From the NCBI RefSeq assembly GCF_002940065.1, contig NZ_MDEJ01000003.1, forward strand, positions 1-64,000: DNA of 64,000 nucleotides, given 5' to 3'. This document shows, piece by piece, positions 16,727-25,918 of this stretch. The stretch's first letter is position 1; every line of letters begins with the position of its first letter. This DNA comes from Xanthomonas populi (GTDB taxonomy: Bacteria > Pseudomonadota > Gammaproteobacteria > Xanthomonadales > Xanthomonadaceae). Position numbers and translations under genes: made by a program. The notes beneath the pieces are model-generated. The model saw nothing but the letters and a program-made list of their open reading frames with translations, searched no databases and was not told the DNA's origin.

Positions 16727-18412
16727 TCAGGGAGTGGAAGAAGAAAGGTCGATGCGGAAAACGTAGGCGTGTTCGCCCACCGGCTTGGCAGGCAGGATCA
16801 GATGCAGGCCATCGGCTTGCTGCTCGAACGGCACCTTTTTGCCATTGGCCAGCAGCGTCACACCGCGCACGTCATCGGCCGGTGTGAGCGAACGGATCAC
16901 CGCCTTGCCACTGGCCGGCCAACCGAGTTCAATCGCATACAGCGCGCCATCGCGCGTGGTGAAACGGACATCTTCGGCCGTATACGGCTTGGTCTTGACG
17001 TCCTGGAAGGTGCCGCCCACCACTTCGGTGGGGCCTTCGCCATACACGCGCCACGGCTTGCTGTCGTAGATGGCGCCGCCGTTGGTCTTGAGCCACTTGC
17101 CGATCGAAAGCAAAATGCCGCGCTCGGTGGCGGGGATCGAGCCATCCGCACGCGGGCCGATGTTGAGCATCAGGTTGCCGTTCTTGGCCACCACGTCGGC
17201 CAGCATGTGGATGATGAAGGTCGGGGATTTGTAGGTGTCGTTGTCGATTTACCCCCACGAGGCATTACTGACCGAGGTGTCGGTTTGCCAATGCGTGGGG
17301 TGGATGCCGGTGAGCTGGCCACGCTCGATATCCAGCGTGCCGGCGCCTTCAGGGAATGCGCCCAGCTTGTAGTTCACCACCACGCCGCGATCGGCTTCGG
17401 TACGTGCCGCGCCCTGGTTGTAGTAGTAGGCCAGCATGATCGGCAGGCTGCTGCGGAAGGTGGGGTGGGCGATCCACCAATCGAAATAGATCAAATCCGG
17501 CTGATAGGTGTCGATCAACTCTGTGGTACGCGCCAACCAATCGTCCAGCCAGGCCTGCGAGACCGGCGTCCAATCGTTGTTGACATCGGCATCGTCCTTG
17601 CCCGGCAGGCGCACTTGCGCCGGTCCGTACAGCGCTGCATAGCGCGGGTCGTTGACGTCGGAGTCGAAGGTGCGCCCGCCATCGAAGAACCAGTTGTGTT
17701 CGGCGCGGTGCGAGGACAACCCGAAGTGCAGCCCCTGCGCGCGGATCGACTTGGACAACTCGCCCAGCAGATCGCGCTTGGGCCCCATCTTCACCGCGGT
17801 CCAATCGGAGAGTTTGGAGTCGTATAGCGCGAAGCCATCATGGTGTTCGGCCACCGGCACCACATAACGTGCTCCGGAGTCGCGGAACAGCTTGGCCCAG
17901 CCATTCGGGTCGAACTTGGGTGCGGTGAAGTTGGGAATCAGATCCTTGTAGCCGGAGCTCGCCTGCGGGCCGTAGGTCGCCACGTGATGCGCGAATTCCT
18001 TGGAGCCTTGCAGATACATGTTGCGCGAGTACCACTCGCTGCCGAACGCCGGCACCGAGAACACGCCCCAATGGATGAAGATGCCGAACTTGGCATTGTC
18101 GTACCACGCCGGCGACTGATAGGTCTTCAGCGCTGCCCAATCGGGACGGAATGGACCCTTGCGCGCGCCCTGTTCGGCTTCGCGCACCAGACGCTCGCGT
18201 TCGGGCGCGTACTTGGCGGTGGCGCTGAGCCACTGCTGGTCAATCTGTTCGGGGCTGAGCGTGGTGGCGGTTGGCGCGGTGGGCGACTGCGCCGCGTGCA
18301 ACGGCAGCACCGGGCAGGCCACCAGCAGCGCGAGCGCAAGCGCGCGACTCCTGGCTACAGCTCCGGCGTGGCGGCGGGATGGAGCCGCGCAGTGGCGGCA
18401 CTCGGTCGTCAT
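16727..18412 (-). pseudogene. GH29 alpha-L-fucosidase with an internal stop codon
   Basis: The start is ATG 18412, with AGGAG upstream and a signal-like N-terminus (ALALALLVACPVLPLHAAQ). The frame would give 561 residues but has TAA at 17249-17251, codon 388. The frame continues unchanged after it (IDNDTYKSPTFIIHMLADVV, NGNLMLNIGPRADGSIP), so this is a point change, probably from a Tyr codon (TAC or TAT), not a shift. Upstream of the stop are the fucosidase motifs FGIFIHWGVFSVPAFGSEWY, AEHHDGFALYDSKLSDW and the nucleophile strand LIYFDWW (Asp311). The truncated product would lack the end of the barrel and the C-terminal beta-sandwich. In N-glycan use it would remove core alpha-1,3-fucose; by order it matches nixE (from memory). 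A residual or read-through product is possible but untested. Confidence 0.88.
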
Positions 18413-18575
18413 GGGAACTGCACTCCTGTCAGCGAAACGTGTTGGCAAGACGGCAACCGGCACGTGGATGGCGGAAGCGGGCCTGGCGATCGTCCTTCAG
18501 ACGCGAAGGGAGATGGCCAGTGGCACTCCTGCATGCAACCGATACCCTGGCGCTGCGGGAGACGCAACGACAGGC

Positions 18576-18613
18576 AAAAAAAAGCGCGCCACCGTGGAGG
18601 GACGGTGGCGCGC
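18576..18613 (-). terminator. Rho-independent terminator of the TonB receptor gene
   Basis: A perfect 12-bp stem (GCGCGCCACCGT, loop of 6, complement) at 18584-18613 is followed on the minus strand by eight T. It lies 10 bases past the receptor stop and would separate receptor transcripts from the glycosidase genes. Confidence 0.9.
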
Positions 18614-18623
18614 CGGGACGACA

Positions 18624-21335
18624 TCAGAACTTGAAGTTCAACTGGGCTTGATAACCGCGGCCGTTCTTGTAGGACGCCGTTGGGGTATCACGCGTGTTGC
18701 TGAAAACCCGGTAGGTGGAATCGAGCAAATTGGTCGCGCCGAAGGTGATGCCCATGTAATCGGTGATCTGATACGAGGCATTCAGATCCAGCTGCTTGTA
18801 GGCATCTGCAAAGTCACGCGATTCCAAGCGGCCGATCTGGGTGAAGTACTTGGAGCGGTAGCTGTAGTTCACACGCACCGTCCAGTCGCCGTGTTCCCAG
18901 TACGGAATCACGTTGTAGGTATCGCGCGACAGGTACGGCAGGTTCAAGCCGGAGCTGGAATCGGATTCGGAAAACGTATAGTTGGCCTGCAAGCCGAAGC
19001 CCAGACCGAAGCTCTGCTGGTAGTTGACCGACACGCCCGTGACCTTGGCGTCGGACACGTTGACCGGCGTGGTGACCTGGTAATCGCCCGGCCGGGCCGG
19101 CGGTGCCGGATTCAACTGCTGGCTGGTGGTGGTGCTGACGATGTAGGAGCTGATGTCGCGATAGAACACTTCACCGGACAACATGCTGGACGGAGCAAAG
19201 TACCACTCGGCCGCCAGATCGTAGTTGGTGGATTCGTACGGCTTCAGATCCGGGTTACCACCACTGGCAGTCAGATCGCCGGTACCGCTGTTGATGGTGA
19301 ACGTGCCGGCCAGATCGGCGTAGCGCGGCCGTGCGATGACCTTGGCGGCCGAGAAGCGCAGCACGGTGTCGTCGGTCATGTCGTAGGCGATGTTGAAGCT
19401 CGGCAGCGCCTTGCGATAGTCGTTGGTCTCGGCAACGCGGTCGAAGTTGGTGCCGCTATCGTTGCTCCGCCAGAACTCGGACTTGTCGGTGGTGTCGACA
19501 AGACGCACACCCACGTTGCCGCGCCACTTGCCGCTTTCGTAGTTCAACTGCGTATAGACATTCTGGGTGATTTCCTTGACCTGGAACGAGGCGCCGAAAT
19601 CGGTGCGGTACGGGCCCTGCGGTTGCGACAACAGATAGTTGCGCACCGAGTTCAGGCTGGCGGTCGGCCAGGTGGTCAGGTCGCCGCTGGCGCCCAGGCC
19701 GTCGTACAGGCTGCTCGGTGTGCTACCCGGATTGAACTGCGTCAGCGACACCGCATCGGTGGAGTTGATGCGGTTGCCGCGTGCGTCCACGCCGTTGTTG
19801 TGGTTGATGTACTTGTAGCCGAACTGCAGCTTGGTGAACGGGCCCCACTCAAGATCGCGCGAGGCATCCCACTGGAAGTACTTTTCTTCGTCCTTGCTCT
19901 TCTGGTAGGCGATACCGCCGGCCTGATTGACGCCATTGGCGGTCGATCCAGCAGGCAGTCCGGCGACATTGCCAGGCAACACCCAGTTCGAGGCGCCGCC
20001 GTTGTCGTAGTTCACTGCGGTGTTCTGACCGTCGAAGGCGTAGTTGTAGCCGCCGTCCTGCATCAGGAACTTCATCAGGTATTCGGGGTTCTTGCCGCCG
20101 GTGGCCTGCGTACTGCCGACCTGGCTGGTGAACACCCATTTCTCGCCGGACCAGTCGTGACGCAGGTTCAGGCTCTTGGTGGTGACGGTGCTTTCGCGAT
20201 AAATCGTATCCAGCTGGGAATAAGGTTGGGCAAGACCACCATCTGCGACATTTGCAGAAGTCACCACTCCATTTTGCACAGTCGCCCTGTCGATCAAACG
20301 CATGTTGCTGATTTGAACCGGGCTTCCATCAGGGTTGAGTGAGCCATCTGCAGCAGGCGATGAACAGTTCGGGCACACATACCGCGCCTGGCTGAAGTTG
20401 TTGTACTTGCCCTTGATATACAGGCCGGTCAGGTTGAATTCGTTCTGCTCGTTGGGCTTCCACTGCAGTGCGCCCTGCAGGCCGCTGCGCTCGCGGGTCT
20501 GCTGGAAGAACGCGCTGCTGATACCGGCTGGCACGCGTGCGGTGGCCACGTCGCTGCCGTCGCCGGTGATGGTGGCGCTGGCCGGAATGCCGGCACCGGT
20601 GGTGTAACCGAAGTACTCGATACCGGCGCGTGCCAGATCCTGCTTGTCATGCGTGGCGGAGATCAACGCGCCAAAGGTTTCGTCGTCGTTCTTCCAGCTC
20701 CACAGGGCCGAGCCGCGCGGGTTGCCTTCTTCCGAGCGGTCGTTGTAGTTGTAGCCGATCGAGCCGCGGATGGTGTTCTTGGGCAGGTCCAGCGGCTTGC
20801 GGGTGTGCACGATCACGGTGCCGCCGATCGAGCCTTCGTCGATGCGTGCCTCGGGGGTCTTGTAGACCTCCATCAGGCCGATGATTTCCGGCGACAGCAG
20901 GGTGTAGTTGAAGGTACGGCCGCTGGTGTCGGTCGGGTTGCCGCCCCAGTCGCCCGAGGCGATGGTCTGGCCGTTGAGCAACACGCGGTTCAAGGCCGGG
21001 TCGGTGCCGTTGATGCTGACCTTTTCGCCTTCGCCGAACTGGCGATCGACGCTGATGCCCGGCAGGTGCGATAGCGATTCGGCGGCGTTGATGTCCGGGA
21101 ACTTGCCGATGTCTTCGGCGCTGATGGCATCGACGATCGCGTTGGACGAGCGCTTGACCGCCTGGCTCTTCTCCAGCGACGCGCGGTAGCCGGTGACGGT
21201 GACGGTGTCCAACTCGGTGGTGGCCGAGGGCGCACCGGGAGCGGCCTGCTGTTCTTGTGCGGCAGCCATGGCAGAGCCGGAGCAGTACAAAGCGGCGGTG
21301 ATGCAGAGTGCTAACGTCGTGGTGCGGCTGTGCAT
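18624..21335 (-). CDS. TonB-dependent outer membrane receptor of the N-glycan/GlcNAc locus
   Basis: A 903-residue protein with a signal peptide (ITAALYCSGSAMAAAQ), a TonB-box-like DTVTVTG near 43, a plug domain (AISAEDIGKFPDINAAESL, ALNRVLLNGQTI, RTFNYTLLSPEIIGLMEVYK) and a long beta-barrel ending in the terminal aromatic LNFKF. Such receptors import oligosaccharides or glycopeptides across the outer membrane using TonB energy. The plug sequence resembles the Xanthomonas/Caulobacter carbohydrate-type receptors. Its position at the head of a glycosidase cluster, divergent from a sugar kinase with shared operators, suggests uptake of GlcNAc-containing glycans. It has its own strong terminator. 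The exact ligand is inferred. The gene appears intact, unlike the second receptor at 41592-44501. Confidence 0.92.
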   Translation of the reverse strand: MHSRTTTLALCITAALYCSGSAMAAAQEQQAAPGAPSATTELDTVTVTGYRASLEKSQAVKRSSNAIVDAISAEDIGKFPDINAAESLSHLPGISVDRQFGEGEKVSINGTDPALNRVLLNGQTIASGDWGGNPTDTSGRTFNYTLLSPEIIGLMEVYKTPEARIDEGSIGGTVIVHTRKPLDLPKNTIRGSIGYNYNDRSEEGNPRGSALWSWKNDDETFGALISATHDKQDLARAGIEYFGYTTGAGIPASATITGDGSDVATARVPAGISSAFFQQTRERSGLQGALQWKPNEQNEFNLTGLYIKGKYNNFSQARYVCPNCSSPAADGSLNPDGSPVQISNMRLIDRATVQNGVVTSANVADGGLAQPYSQLDTIYRESTVTTKSLNLRHDWSGEKWVFTSQVGSTQATGGKNPEYLMKFLMQDGGYNYAFDGQNTAVNYDNGGASNWVLPGNVAGLPAGSTANGVNQAGGIAYQKSKDEEKYFQWDASRDLEWGPFTKLQFGYKYINHNNGVDARGNRINSTDAVSLTQFNPGSTPSSLYDGLGASGDLTTWPTASLNSVRNYLLSQPQGPYRTDFGASFQVKEITQNVYTQLNYESGKWRGNVGVRLVDTTDKSEFWRSNDSGTNFDRVAETNDYRKALPSFNIAYDMTDDTVLRFSAAKVIARPRYADLAGTFTINSGTGDLTASGGNPDLKPYESTNYDLAAEWYFAPSSMLSGEVFYRDISSYIVSTTTSQQLNPAPPARPGDYQVTTPVNVSDAKVTGVSVNYQQSFGLGFGLQANYTFSESDSSSGLNLPYLSRDTYNVIPYWEHGDWTVRVNYSYRSKYFTQIGRLESRDFADAYKQLDLNASYQITDYMGITFGATNLLDSTYRVFSNTRDTPTASYKNGRGYQAQLNFKF

Positions 21336-21672
21336 GGCTAAACCTCATTGGTTAGTGCTTTGAGCGCGCCTGGCCCGTAAGGGGCGCAACGCGTGCTCGG
21401 CGTGGCCGGCAAAACAACACGCCCGGACCGATCGCGGTGATCGCGCTGGCACCCGTTGTGAGAAGCGGGTCAGGGCAATTCGCGTGGTAGAGCAGGTGTG
21501 CCCCGTGTGGTGAAGCGGTGTGGCGAATGCGACTTCTCGCGCGTCGAACGTCCAATGACGCACCACTCACGAATCTGGAAGCGGCAGGCGCGGGAGTCGC
21601 CCGTTGTTCAGTCCCGAACAGTCCATGGCCCCTTCTGCCAGAACCCTGATTTGGATTGAGTCTCGCGTAGCG

Positions 21673-21688
21673 TTGACAGCGTTGTCAA
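21673..21688. promoter_or_regulatory. LacI-type operator palindrome 1
   Basis: TTGACAGCGTTGTCAA is a near-perfect palindrome of the form TGACARCGYTGTCA. This matches, from memory, the NagR-type operators of GlcNAc regulons in Xanthomonadales. It lies about 340 bases upstream of the receptor start. Confidence 0.65.
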
Positions 21689-21960
21689 CACATCGTCACA
21701 GATCTCTAAAGCGCCTGCGATTGCGCTGCAATGCAGCAAATCTGCGACACGGTTCCGTTTGCACCTGTGCAGTTGCGCAGCAGGCACGTGGCGCGCGCGC
21801 ATCGCGATCGACTGCTTCTATGCTGAATTCGCCATAGGCTAGGCAATCGCCACGATTTGTGCAGTAATCTCCGTTACAGGTGCGGATTTTTGGTGGATGA
21901 TAAAGCTGGCAGCGCTCTGTATCAATCGTGATCGCAACGGTTGCGTTACAGGGCGATTGC

Positions 21961-21974
21961 TGACAACGTTGTCT
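21961..21974. promoter_or_regulatory. LacI-type operator palindrome 2
   Basis: TGACAACGTTGTCT contains the perfect palindrome GACAACGTTGTC (21962-21973), the same core as operator 1. It lies 66 bases before the kinase start codon, a position suited to repression of the kinase promoter. Confidence 0.7.
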
Positions 21975-22039
21975 ACCCGTTACCGTTCGTCGGCTAACGG
22001 GACACGACACCGGCCCGCTGCCATTTACCAGGAGAACGC

Positions 22040-23056
22040 GTGAGCGCAAGCAGCCCAATGGAAGCGGTGTCTTTTCCGCGCCCCGAAACCTTCGTTGCCG
22101 CAGATGTGGGCGGGACGCATGTGCGCCTGGCGCTGGTGTGCGAAAGCATCGATCCACGCAAGCCGGTCACTGTGCTGGACTACCGCAAATACCGCTGCGC
22201 CGATTCTCCAGGCCTGGCTGAGATCCTGGTTGCGTTCTTCGCAGAACTGGGCTGCGCACCAGTCAAACGCGGCGTCATCGCCAGTGCCGGTTACGCATTG
22301 GACGACGGCAGCGTGATCACCGCCAATCTACCGTGGGCGCTGGCACCCGAGCAGATCCGCCGCCAGCTCGGCATGCAGGCTTTGCATCTAGTCAACGATT
22401 TCGAAGCGGTTGCCTATGCGGCCACTTACATGACCGGCAATCGGGTCATGCAGTTGTCTGGCCCGCCGCAGGGTGCAGCGGGCCCGGCGCTGATCCTTGG
22501 CCCGGGCACTGGGTTGGGCGCAGCGTTGTGGATTCCCAACGGTGCCACTGCGGTGGTGTTGCCGACCGAAGCCGGCCACGCCGCCCTCGCGGCAGCCAGC
22601 GATCTGGAAGTGGCGTTACTGCAGCAATTGCGGCGCATGCGTACGCACGTGGCCACCGAACATCTGCTCTCCGGACCTGGCTTGTTGAATCTCTACACCG
22701 CGCTGGCCGCGCTGCGTGGCCAGCCCGCAGTGCACACCGGCCCGGCCGATGTCACCGCCGCCGCATTGGCCGGTCACGACACGTTGGCGCGCGATGCATT
22801 GCAGGCGTTCTGCGGCTTCATGGGCAGCGTGGTCGGCGACATGATGCTGCTGTACGGCGTGCGCAGCGGGGTGTATCTGGCAGGCGGATTCCTGCCGCAG
22901 ATCGCCGCCTTCATTGCCCAAAGCGACTTCGTCGCGCGCCTGCTCGACAAAGGCGCCTTGCGCCCGGCGCTGGAGCAGGTGCCGGTCAGCATCGTCGAAC
23001 ACGGCCAGCTCGGCGTGATCGGTGCGGCCAGCTGGTTCTTGCAGCAAGGGCGCTGA
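22040..23056 (+). CDS. Glucokinase-family sugar kinase, possibly GlcNAc kinase
   Basis: A 338-residue protein starting at GTG 22040 with AGGAG 6 bases upstream. Phosphate-binding motifs FVAADVGGTHVRLAL (near 18-32) and LILGPGTGLGAALWI, plus the C-terminal VSIVEHGQLGVIGAASWF, place it in the bacterial glucokinase (Glk) family. No zinc-binding ROK signature was seen. It diverges from the TonB receptor of the N-glycan locus and has a NagR-like operator 66 bases upstream. In X. campestris glucokinase-like proteins at GlcNAc loci (called NagK-II, from memory) phosphorylate GlcNAc, so that is a reasonable assignment here, with glucose as the alternative. It is followed by a palindromic repeat that may act as terminator. 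Confidence 0.85.
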   Translation: MSASSPMEAVSFPRPETFVAADVGGTHVRLALVCESIDPRKPVTVLDYRKYRCADSPGLAEILVAFFAELGCAPVKRGVIASAGYALDDGSVITANLPWALAPEQIRRQLGMQALHLVNDFEAVAYAATYMTGNRVMQLSGPPQGAAGPALILGPGTGLGAALWIPNGATAVVLPTEAGHAALAAASDLEVALLQQLRRMRTHVATEHLLSGPGLLNLYTALAALRGQPAVHTGPADVTAAALAGHDTLARDALQAFCGFMGSVVGDMMLLYGVRSGVYLAGGFLPQIAAFIAQSDFVARLLDKGALRPALEQVPVSIVEHGQLGVIGAASWFLQQGR

Positions 23057-23078
23057 TTCGATCGAATTCCGCATTCCC

Positions 23079-23146
23079 GTAGGAGCGCCCTTGGGCGCGA
23101 TGAAGCGTTATCGACAATGCCCCATCGCGCCCAAGGGCGCTCCTGC
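23079..23146. repeat. Dispersed palindromic repeat (GTAGGAGCGCCC type), copy 1
   Basis: A 24-bp arm starting GTAGGAGCGCCCTTGGGCGC (23079-23102) is repeated inverted at 23123-23146 with one mismatch, around a 20-base loop. A related copy with a different middle lies at 37088-37155. It may end the kinase transcript and those of the convergent rsmE gene, though it has no T-tract. Confidence 0.8.
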
Positions 23147-23184
23147 GAGTTAGAGCGGGCGGCAACAGGACTCGCACTAACGCG

Positions 23185-23919
23185 CTATAAATCCCCAAAC
23201 CGCGACTGCAGCGCCGCAATCGCCGCAAGCCCTGCGGTTTCGGTGCGCAGAATGCGTGGGCCCAATTGCAGTCCGCTGAAACCGGCCTCGCCGAGGGTCG
23301 CCCGATCGCGCGGCGACCAGCCGCCTTCCGGCCCGATCGCCACGATCACGGTCTGTTGCGTGGCCACCGACAAGGTACCCAGGCGATGCGCGCCGTGCGG
23401 GTCCAGCGTCAGTCGTAACGCATGCGGGTCGCTGGTCTGCGCCGCGTCCTGCAGGCCCAGTGGCGCAGCGACGGTGGGAACGCGTGCGCGCCCGAATTGC
23501 TCGCAGGCCGAGACCACCACGCTGCGCCAATGCGCCACGCGTTTTTCCATCCGCGCCGGATCCAGTTTGACCTCGGTGCGCTCGGCGTTGACCGGCACGA
23601 TCGCCGCAACCCCCAGCTCGGTCGCCTTCTGCAAGATCAGGTCCATCTTCTCGCCGCGCGCGATGCCCTGGATCAAGGTGATCGACAACGGCGATTCGCT
23701 GCACAACGGCTCCGCACGTTCCACCGCTGCCCGCGCCTCGCGCTTGCCGGCCAGCGTGATGCGCGCGTGGTAGTCGCTGCCGTCGCCGTTGAACAGGATG
23801 CAGGCATCGCCCTCGCGTAGCCGCAGCACACGCAGCAGGTGATTGGCGGACTCTTCGGGCAGCGTCACCTCCTGGTCGCAGTGCAGCGGCAGCGCCACAT
23901 GGGAGCGTGTCAGGCGCAT
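23185..23919 (-). CDS. rsmE: 16S rRNA (uracil-1498-N3)-methyltransferase RsmE
   Basis: A 244-residue SPOUT-fold methyltransferase that modifies U1498 of 16S rRNA using S-adenosylmethionine. Diagnostic motifs are HLLRVLRLREGD near 27-38, KMDLILQKATELGV, the SAM-loop IGPEGGWSPRD and the C-terminal knot LGPRILRTETAGLAAI. The length is that of the family. Its ATG lies inside the last codons of bioA (10-base overlap), so the two genes are translationally coupled. Confidence 0.96.
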   Translation of the reverse strand: MRLTRSHVALPLHCDQEVTLPEESANHLLRVLRLREGDACILFNGDGSDYHARITLAGKREARAAVERAEPLCSESPLSITLIQGIARGEKMDLILQKATELGVAAIVPVNAERTEVKLDPARMEKRVAHWRSVVVSACEQFGRARVPTVAAPLGLQDAAQTSDPHALRLTLDPHGAHRLGTLSVATQQTVIVAIGPEGGWSPRDRATLGEAGFSGLQLGPRILRTETAGLAAIAALQSRFGDL

Positions 23920-25328
23920 GCAACGGCCTCCTCAATGGTATGGCGGGTGGTGGCAGCCAACAGCGCAAGTTGCGCTTCGTCTACGCAATACGGCGGCATC
24001 CAGTACAGCACATCGCCTAGCGGGCGCAGCACCACACCCTTGGCCAGGGCCGCGCGATACGCCTTCAAGCCGATCCGCGCCGCCGCCGGAAACGGCGTGC
24101 GTTTGTCGCCGCCTTGAGTGAGCTCGAACGCCACGATCATGCCGGCCTGACGCACGTCCGCCACGGCGGTGTGTTCGCCGATCTGTGCGGCCAGTGCGCT
24201 CATGCGCGCGGCCGTGTAGTGGTTGCGCGCAATCACGTCGTCGTCCGCAAAGATCTGCAACGTGGCCAGTGCGGCCGCGCACGCCAGCGGATTGCCGGTG
24301 TAACTATGCGAATGCAAAAACGCACGTTCGCGCGAATCGTCCAGGAACGCGTCGTACACCTGCTGTGTGGCCAGCACCGCCGACAGCGGCAGAAAGCCGC
24401 CGGTCAATCCTTTCGACAGGCACAACAGGTCGGGCATGATGCCGGCCTGTTCGCAGGCGAACAAGCTGCCAGTGCGGCCGAACCCGGTGGCGATCTCGTC
24501 GGCGATCAGAAACGCGCCATGCGCATCGCATAGTTCGCGCGCACGCTGCAGATAGGCCGGGTGATACATGCGCATGCCGCCGGCACATTGCACGCGCGGC
24601 TCCAGGATCAACGCACAGATTTCGCCAGGCGATTGTTCAAACAACGCCTGCAACGCATCGGCGGCCTGCAATGCATAGTCTTCAGCGCTCTGTCCGGGCT
24701 CGGCCAGATACGCATCGGGCGAAGGCGCAAAGATCGACTCCAGCAACAGCGGTGCATACACGCGGCGGTACAACGGAATGTCGCCGACCGACAGCGCGCC
24801 GATGGTCTCGCCGTGATAGCCGTTTTCCAGCGCGACGAAGCGCGTGCGGCGGTGCTCGGCGCGGTTATGGAAATAATGGAAGGCCATCTTCAACGCTACT
24901 TCCACGCCGGCCGACCCATTGTCGGCATAGAACACCTTGGACAACGGCGCGCGCCCGGCCTGACGTGGCGCGATCGCCAACAGGCGCTCGGCCAATTGCA
25001 CTGCGGGCGCATGCGTGAAGCCTGCCAGCATCACCTGCTCCAGTTCGCCAGCCTGGCGCGCGATGGCCGCGCCGATACGCGGTTCGGTGTGGCCGAACAG
25101 GTTGGTCCACCAACTACTAACCGCATCCAGATAGTGGCGGCCGTCATAGCCGACCAGCCACGCACCTTCGCCACGTGCGATTGGCACCAGTGGAAGTGTG
25201 TGCGGGTGCTCGCGCATCTGCGTGCAGGGGTGCCAGAGCACCTCAAGATCGCGTTGCCGCCAATGTTCGGCAACTTGAGAGGCTGCCGGGTCTGCTAGGA
25301 TTTCGGGTTCATGAACATGTCGATGCAT
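23910..25328 (-). CDS. bioA: Adenosylmethionine-8-amino-7-oxononanoate aminotransferase
   Basis: A 472-residue PLP-dependent class III aminotransferase of biotin synthesis that converts KAPA to DAPA with S-adenosylmethionine as amino donor. Visible features are LEVLWHPCTQM near the N-terminus, YLDAVSSWWTNLFGH, ENGYHGETIGALSVGD, the PLP region FLIADEIATGFGRTG and the Schiff-base lysine in LCLSKGLTGGFLPL. It overlaps rsmE downstream by 10 bases and diverges from nudE across only 41 bases. An upstream in-frame ATG gives the start used. No other biotin genes are in the window. Confidence 0.95.
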   Translation of the reverse strand: MHRHVHEPEILADPAASQVAEHWRQRDLEVLWHPCTQMREHPHTLPLVPIARGEGAWLVGYDGRHYLDAVSSWWTNLFGHTEPRIGAAIARQAGELEQVMLAGFTHAPAVQLAERLLAIAPRQAGRAPLSKVFYADNGSAGVEVALKMAFHYFHNRAEHRRTRFVALENGYHGETIGALSVGDIPLYRRVYAPLLLESIFAPSPDAYLAEPGQSAEDYALQAADALQALFEQSPGEICALILEPRVQCAGGMRMYHPAYLQRARELCDAHGAFLIADEIATGFGRTGSLFACEQAGIMPDLLCLSKGLTGGFLPLSAVLATQQVYDAFLDDSRERAFLHSHSYTGNPLACAAALATLQIFADDDVIARNHYTAARMSALAAQIGEHTAVADVRQAGMIVAFELTQGGDKRTPFPAAARIGLKAYRAALAKGVVLRPLGDVLYWMPPYCVDEAQLALLAATTRHTIEEAVACA

Positions 25329-25369
25329 CCGCCTATTCTATCGGTCGCCCCCGCCGCTGCGTGTCACGC

Positions 25370-25918
25370 ATGAGCCCGCGTCTGCCGACCATCCACACGA
25401 TCACCGATCTCGGTGACGGGCCGTTCCGTCGCCAGCAACTGGATCTGGAATTTTCCAACGGGCAGCGCCGCATCTACGAACGCCAACTCAGCCAGGGTCA
25501 CGGCGCGGTGGTGGTGGTGCCGATGCTCGATGCGCAGACCGTGCTGCTGGTGCGCGAATACGCCGCCGGCGTGCATCGCTACGAGCTGGGTCTGGTCAAG
25601 GGCCGCATCGATGCCGGCGAAACGCCGGAGCAGGCGGCAGACCGCGAACTCAAGGAAGAAGCCGGTTATGGCGCGCGCCAGGTCCAGGTGCTGCGCGCGA
25701 TGACGCTCGCACCTACTTACATGAGTCACCAATCCTGGTTGGTGCTGGCACGCGACCTGTATCCGGAGCGCCTGCTAGGCGACGAGCCGGAAGAAATGGA
25801 AGTGATTCCATGGCCTATCGCACGTCTGGACGAATTGATGCTGCGCGAAGATTTCTCCGAAGGCCGTTCGCTGGCTGCCCTGTTCATTGCGCGCGAGTGG
25901 CTGGAGCGCAATCCATGA
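25370..25918 (+). CDS. nudE: ADP compounds hydrolase NudE (Nudix family)
   Basis: A 182-residue protein, close to E. coli NudE (about 186). The start at ATG 25370 is chosen because the longer frame from 25175 overlaps bioA on the opposite strand. The Nudix box is complete: GRIDAGETPEQAADRELKEE followed by AGYGA. The enzyme hydrolyses ADP-ribose, NADH and Ap3A-type compounds. Its last bases overlap the ATG of cysQ (ATGA), a common nudE-cysQ pairing in gammaproteobacteria. Confidence 0.93.
   Translation: MSPRLPTIHTITDLGDGPFRRQQLDLEFSNGQRRIYERQLSQGHGAVVVVPMLDAQTVLLVREYAAGVHRYELGLVKGRIDAGETPEQAADRELKEEAGYGARQVQVLRAMTLAPTYMSHQSWLVLARDLYPERLLGDEPEEMEVIPWPIARLDELMLREDFSEGRSLAALFIAREWLERNP

Larger units (their letters stand above)
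21336..22039. promoter_or_regulatory. 700-bp divergent control region between receptor and kinase genes
   Basis: This is the longest gap in the sugar locus. It contains two related palindromes (21673-21688 and 21961-21974) and AT-richer patches. No gene is supported; frames crossing it lack ribosome sites and family motifs. Confidence 0.6.

Noticed and set aside
18159..20342. 727-codon plus-strand frame
   Set aside because: Antisense to the TonB receptor and GH29 genes; low-complexity composition and no family motif.
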